Part shown: positions 13,318-14,507 of the stretch, one piece after another
How the letters are laid out: every line of letters begins with the position of its first letter
Position numbering within the stretch: the first letter of the stretch is position 1
Assembly (NCBI GenBank): GCA_964559135.1
Contig: CAZLGG010000102.1
Coordinates: forward strand, 1-14,507
Source of the DNA: DRQF01 sp964559135
GTDB lineage: Bacteria; Planctomycetota; GCA-002687715; DRQF01
Length of the DNA stretch: 14,507 bases
Direction: 5' to 3'
Notes under the pieces: model-generated
The model's input: the letters and a program-made list of their open reading frames with translations, nothing else
Databases searched by the model: none
Told to the model about the DNA's origin: nothing
Position numbers and translations under genes: made by a program

Positions 13318-14507
13318 GGTTTTGCCCTTCCATGTATCGAGTGAGCCCTGAGCGGAAGAGCGCGGCCAGTTCGCCTACGTCCTCGTCGAGAACGATCCCG
13401 CCGTCTCCGCCGGTCGCGCGCACTCGCCGCGACGCCGTCACGGACCCGATATCGGCCGCGGGAATCCCGTGCAGGATCGACCTCACGTCATCCCACCGCT
13501 TCGGCTCCATCTCGATGAGGTAACGCGAAGGCGTCTCGGAAAAGAGAACGGCGTCGGTTTCCAGCTCCTCGTCGCGCGGGACGCGGCCGAGATCGACGTC
13601 GAGGCCGAAGCCCCCGGCCAAGGCCATCTCCGCCAGGGCCGCGCCGAGGCCCCCGTCCGACAGGTCATGACAGGAGGCGGCGAGGCCTTCTCGAATGATG
13701 CGGTGGACCGCCGAGTGGATCTTGGGCGCCAGCTTCAGATCGACATGAGGGGCGCGGTTTCCCCGCCGACCGTGCAGACGCATCCACGCGGACCCGCCCC
13801 GCTCGTCCCGCGTGGGGCCCACGAGGATCAGTCGATTCCCCGCCTGCTTGAAGTCCATCGTGGCCGTCCGCTCCACGTCGTGCACCAGCGACAGCGCCGT
13901 GACGACGACCGTGTGGGGAATGCATATCGAGCCGTCACGCGTGGCGTACTCGTTGTTGAGGCTGTCCTTGCCCGAGACGAAAGGCATGCCCATCGCCAGG
14001 GCCGCGTCCTTCAGTCCCTCGGCGGCGAGGACGAGTGCGCCCAATCGGTCGGACTTGGCCGTATTGCCCCAGGAGAAATTGTCCAAAAGGCATGTCCTTG
14101 CGGGATCTCCGCCCACGGCCACGACGTTGCGCACGGCCTCGTCGAGAGCCGCCGTGGAGGCCAGGTACGGGTCCAAGTCGGCGACCCAGGGCTGGACACC
14201 GACGCCCAGGGCGAAGCCCTTGGTCGAACCCAGGCGGGGGGCAACGACGGAGCCGTCCCCGGGGCCGTCGCTGTCGACTCCCACGAGAGGCTTGATGCAC
14301 GACCCCGCTTGGACCTCGTGATCATACTGCCGGATGATCCATTCCTTGCTGGCGAGATTCGGTTCCTCGAGGAGCGCCGCCAGCGCATCGCCCGGTGCGC
14401 GGGCTTGGAAGCCTTCGCACGACTCCTGCGGCGGCGGCGACCACGTGGCTTCGCGGGAAGGGCGCGGCAGCCCGTTGTGCAGGAAGTCCATGTCCATGTC
14501 GGCGACG
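13310..14507 (-). CDS. purL: phosphoribosylformylglycinamidine synthase subunit II, C-terminal part
   Basis: The frame continues past the right window edge, so only the last 398 residues are visible. PurL uses ATP and ammonia from PurQ to turn FGAR into FGAM. The visible part is the second AIRS-like half. It includes DNFSWGNTAKSDRLG, the catalytic-domain stretch MPFVSGKDSLNNEY and the HDLSDGGLGAALAEMALAGG motif of the ATP-binding C-terminal domain. The SGKDSLNNE form and the adjacent separate PurQ resemble the longer PurL proteins of deltaproteobacteria-like lineages more than the short Bacillus type; this is by eye. The Met codon at 14497 is internal, because homology continues upstream of it. 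purS was not seen in the window. Confidence 0.94.
   Translation of the reverse strand, partial: VADMDMDFLHNGLPRPSREATWSPPPQESCEGFQARAPGDALAALLEEPNLASKEWIIRQYDHEVQAGSCIKPLVGVDSDGPGDGSVVAPRLGSTKGFALGVGVQPWVADLDPYLASTAALDEAVRNVVAVGGDPARTCLLDNFSWGNTAKSDRLGALVLAAEGLKDAALAMGMPFVSGKDSLNNEYATRDGSICIPHTVVVTALSLVHDVERTATMDFKQAGNRLILVGPTRDERGGSAWMRLHGRRGNRAPHVDLKLAPKIHSAVHRIIREGLAASCHDLSDGGLGAALAEMALAGGFGLDVDLGRVPRDEELETDAVLFSETPSRYLIEMEPKRWDDVRSILHGIPAADIGSVTASRRVRATGGDGGIVLDEDVGELAALFRSGLTRYMEGQNRD

Noticed and set aside
1..14507. tRNA, rRNA, CRISPR, transposase, integrase or phage genes
   Set aside because: Looked for on both strands; no cloverleaf, spaced direct repeats or recombinase motifs were seen. 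The excisionase-like HTH at 3674 is fused to MORN repeats and has no integrase nearby.

Overview
This is a compact, GC-rich bacterial chromosome segment with thirteen protein genes on both strands, very short intergenic gaps and two convergent pairs that overlap or nearly touch. Secretion signals, multi-span membrane proteins and a PilZ protein suggest a Gram-negative-type bacterium. The window alone does not place it in a phylum. No RNA genes, CRISPR array, insertion sequence or phage gene was seen. No stretch longer than 300 bases lacks a gene; the longest gap is 187 bp.

Left part (1-3558). A truncated membrane-anchored sulfatase-type protein runs leftward and is divergent from a secreted dipeptidyl-peptidase III (M49 zinc peptidase). 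The peptidase gene overlaps by 22 bp the convergent end of a GNAT acetyltransferase of the ElaA type.

Middle part (3559-7487). A two-gene unit encodes a small helix-turn-helix domain fused, through a long Pro/Ala/acidic linker, to MORN-type repeats with an exact 24-residue period, followed 19 bp later by a rhomboid protease with a soluble C-terminal tail. Convergent to it is a leftward pair: a NarL/FixJ response regulator and a PilZ protein whose second c-di-GMP motif is degenerate. Divergent from the regulator is a small four-helix membrane protein resembling DUF420.

Right part (7488-14507). A class I/II aminotransferase and a DedA/VTT (YqaA-like) membrane protein run leftward. They are divergent from selB, the selenocysteine-specific elongation factor, which implies selenoprotein synthesis. 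A leftward purine operon closes the window: purL (truncated by the window edge), purQ (8-bp overlap with purL) and an unrecognised membrane-anchored coiled-coil protein whose start lies inside purQ.

Most genes are metabolic, proteolytic or regulatory housekeeping genes. I did not find a clear undescribed multi-gene system. The best candidates for a second look are the HTH-MORN/rhomboid pair, the response regulator/degenerate PilZ pair, the coiled-coil protein in the pur operon, and -10-like boxes only 5-7 nt from start codons, which would fit leaderless mRNAs.
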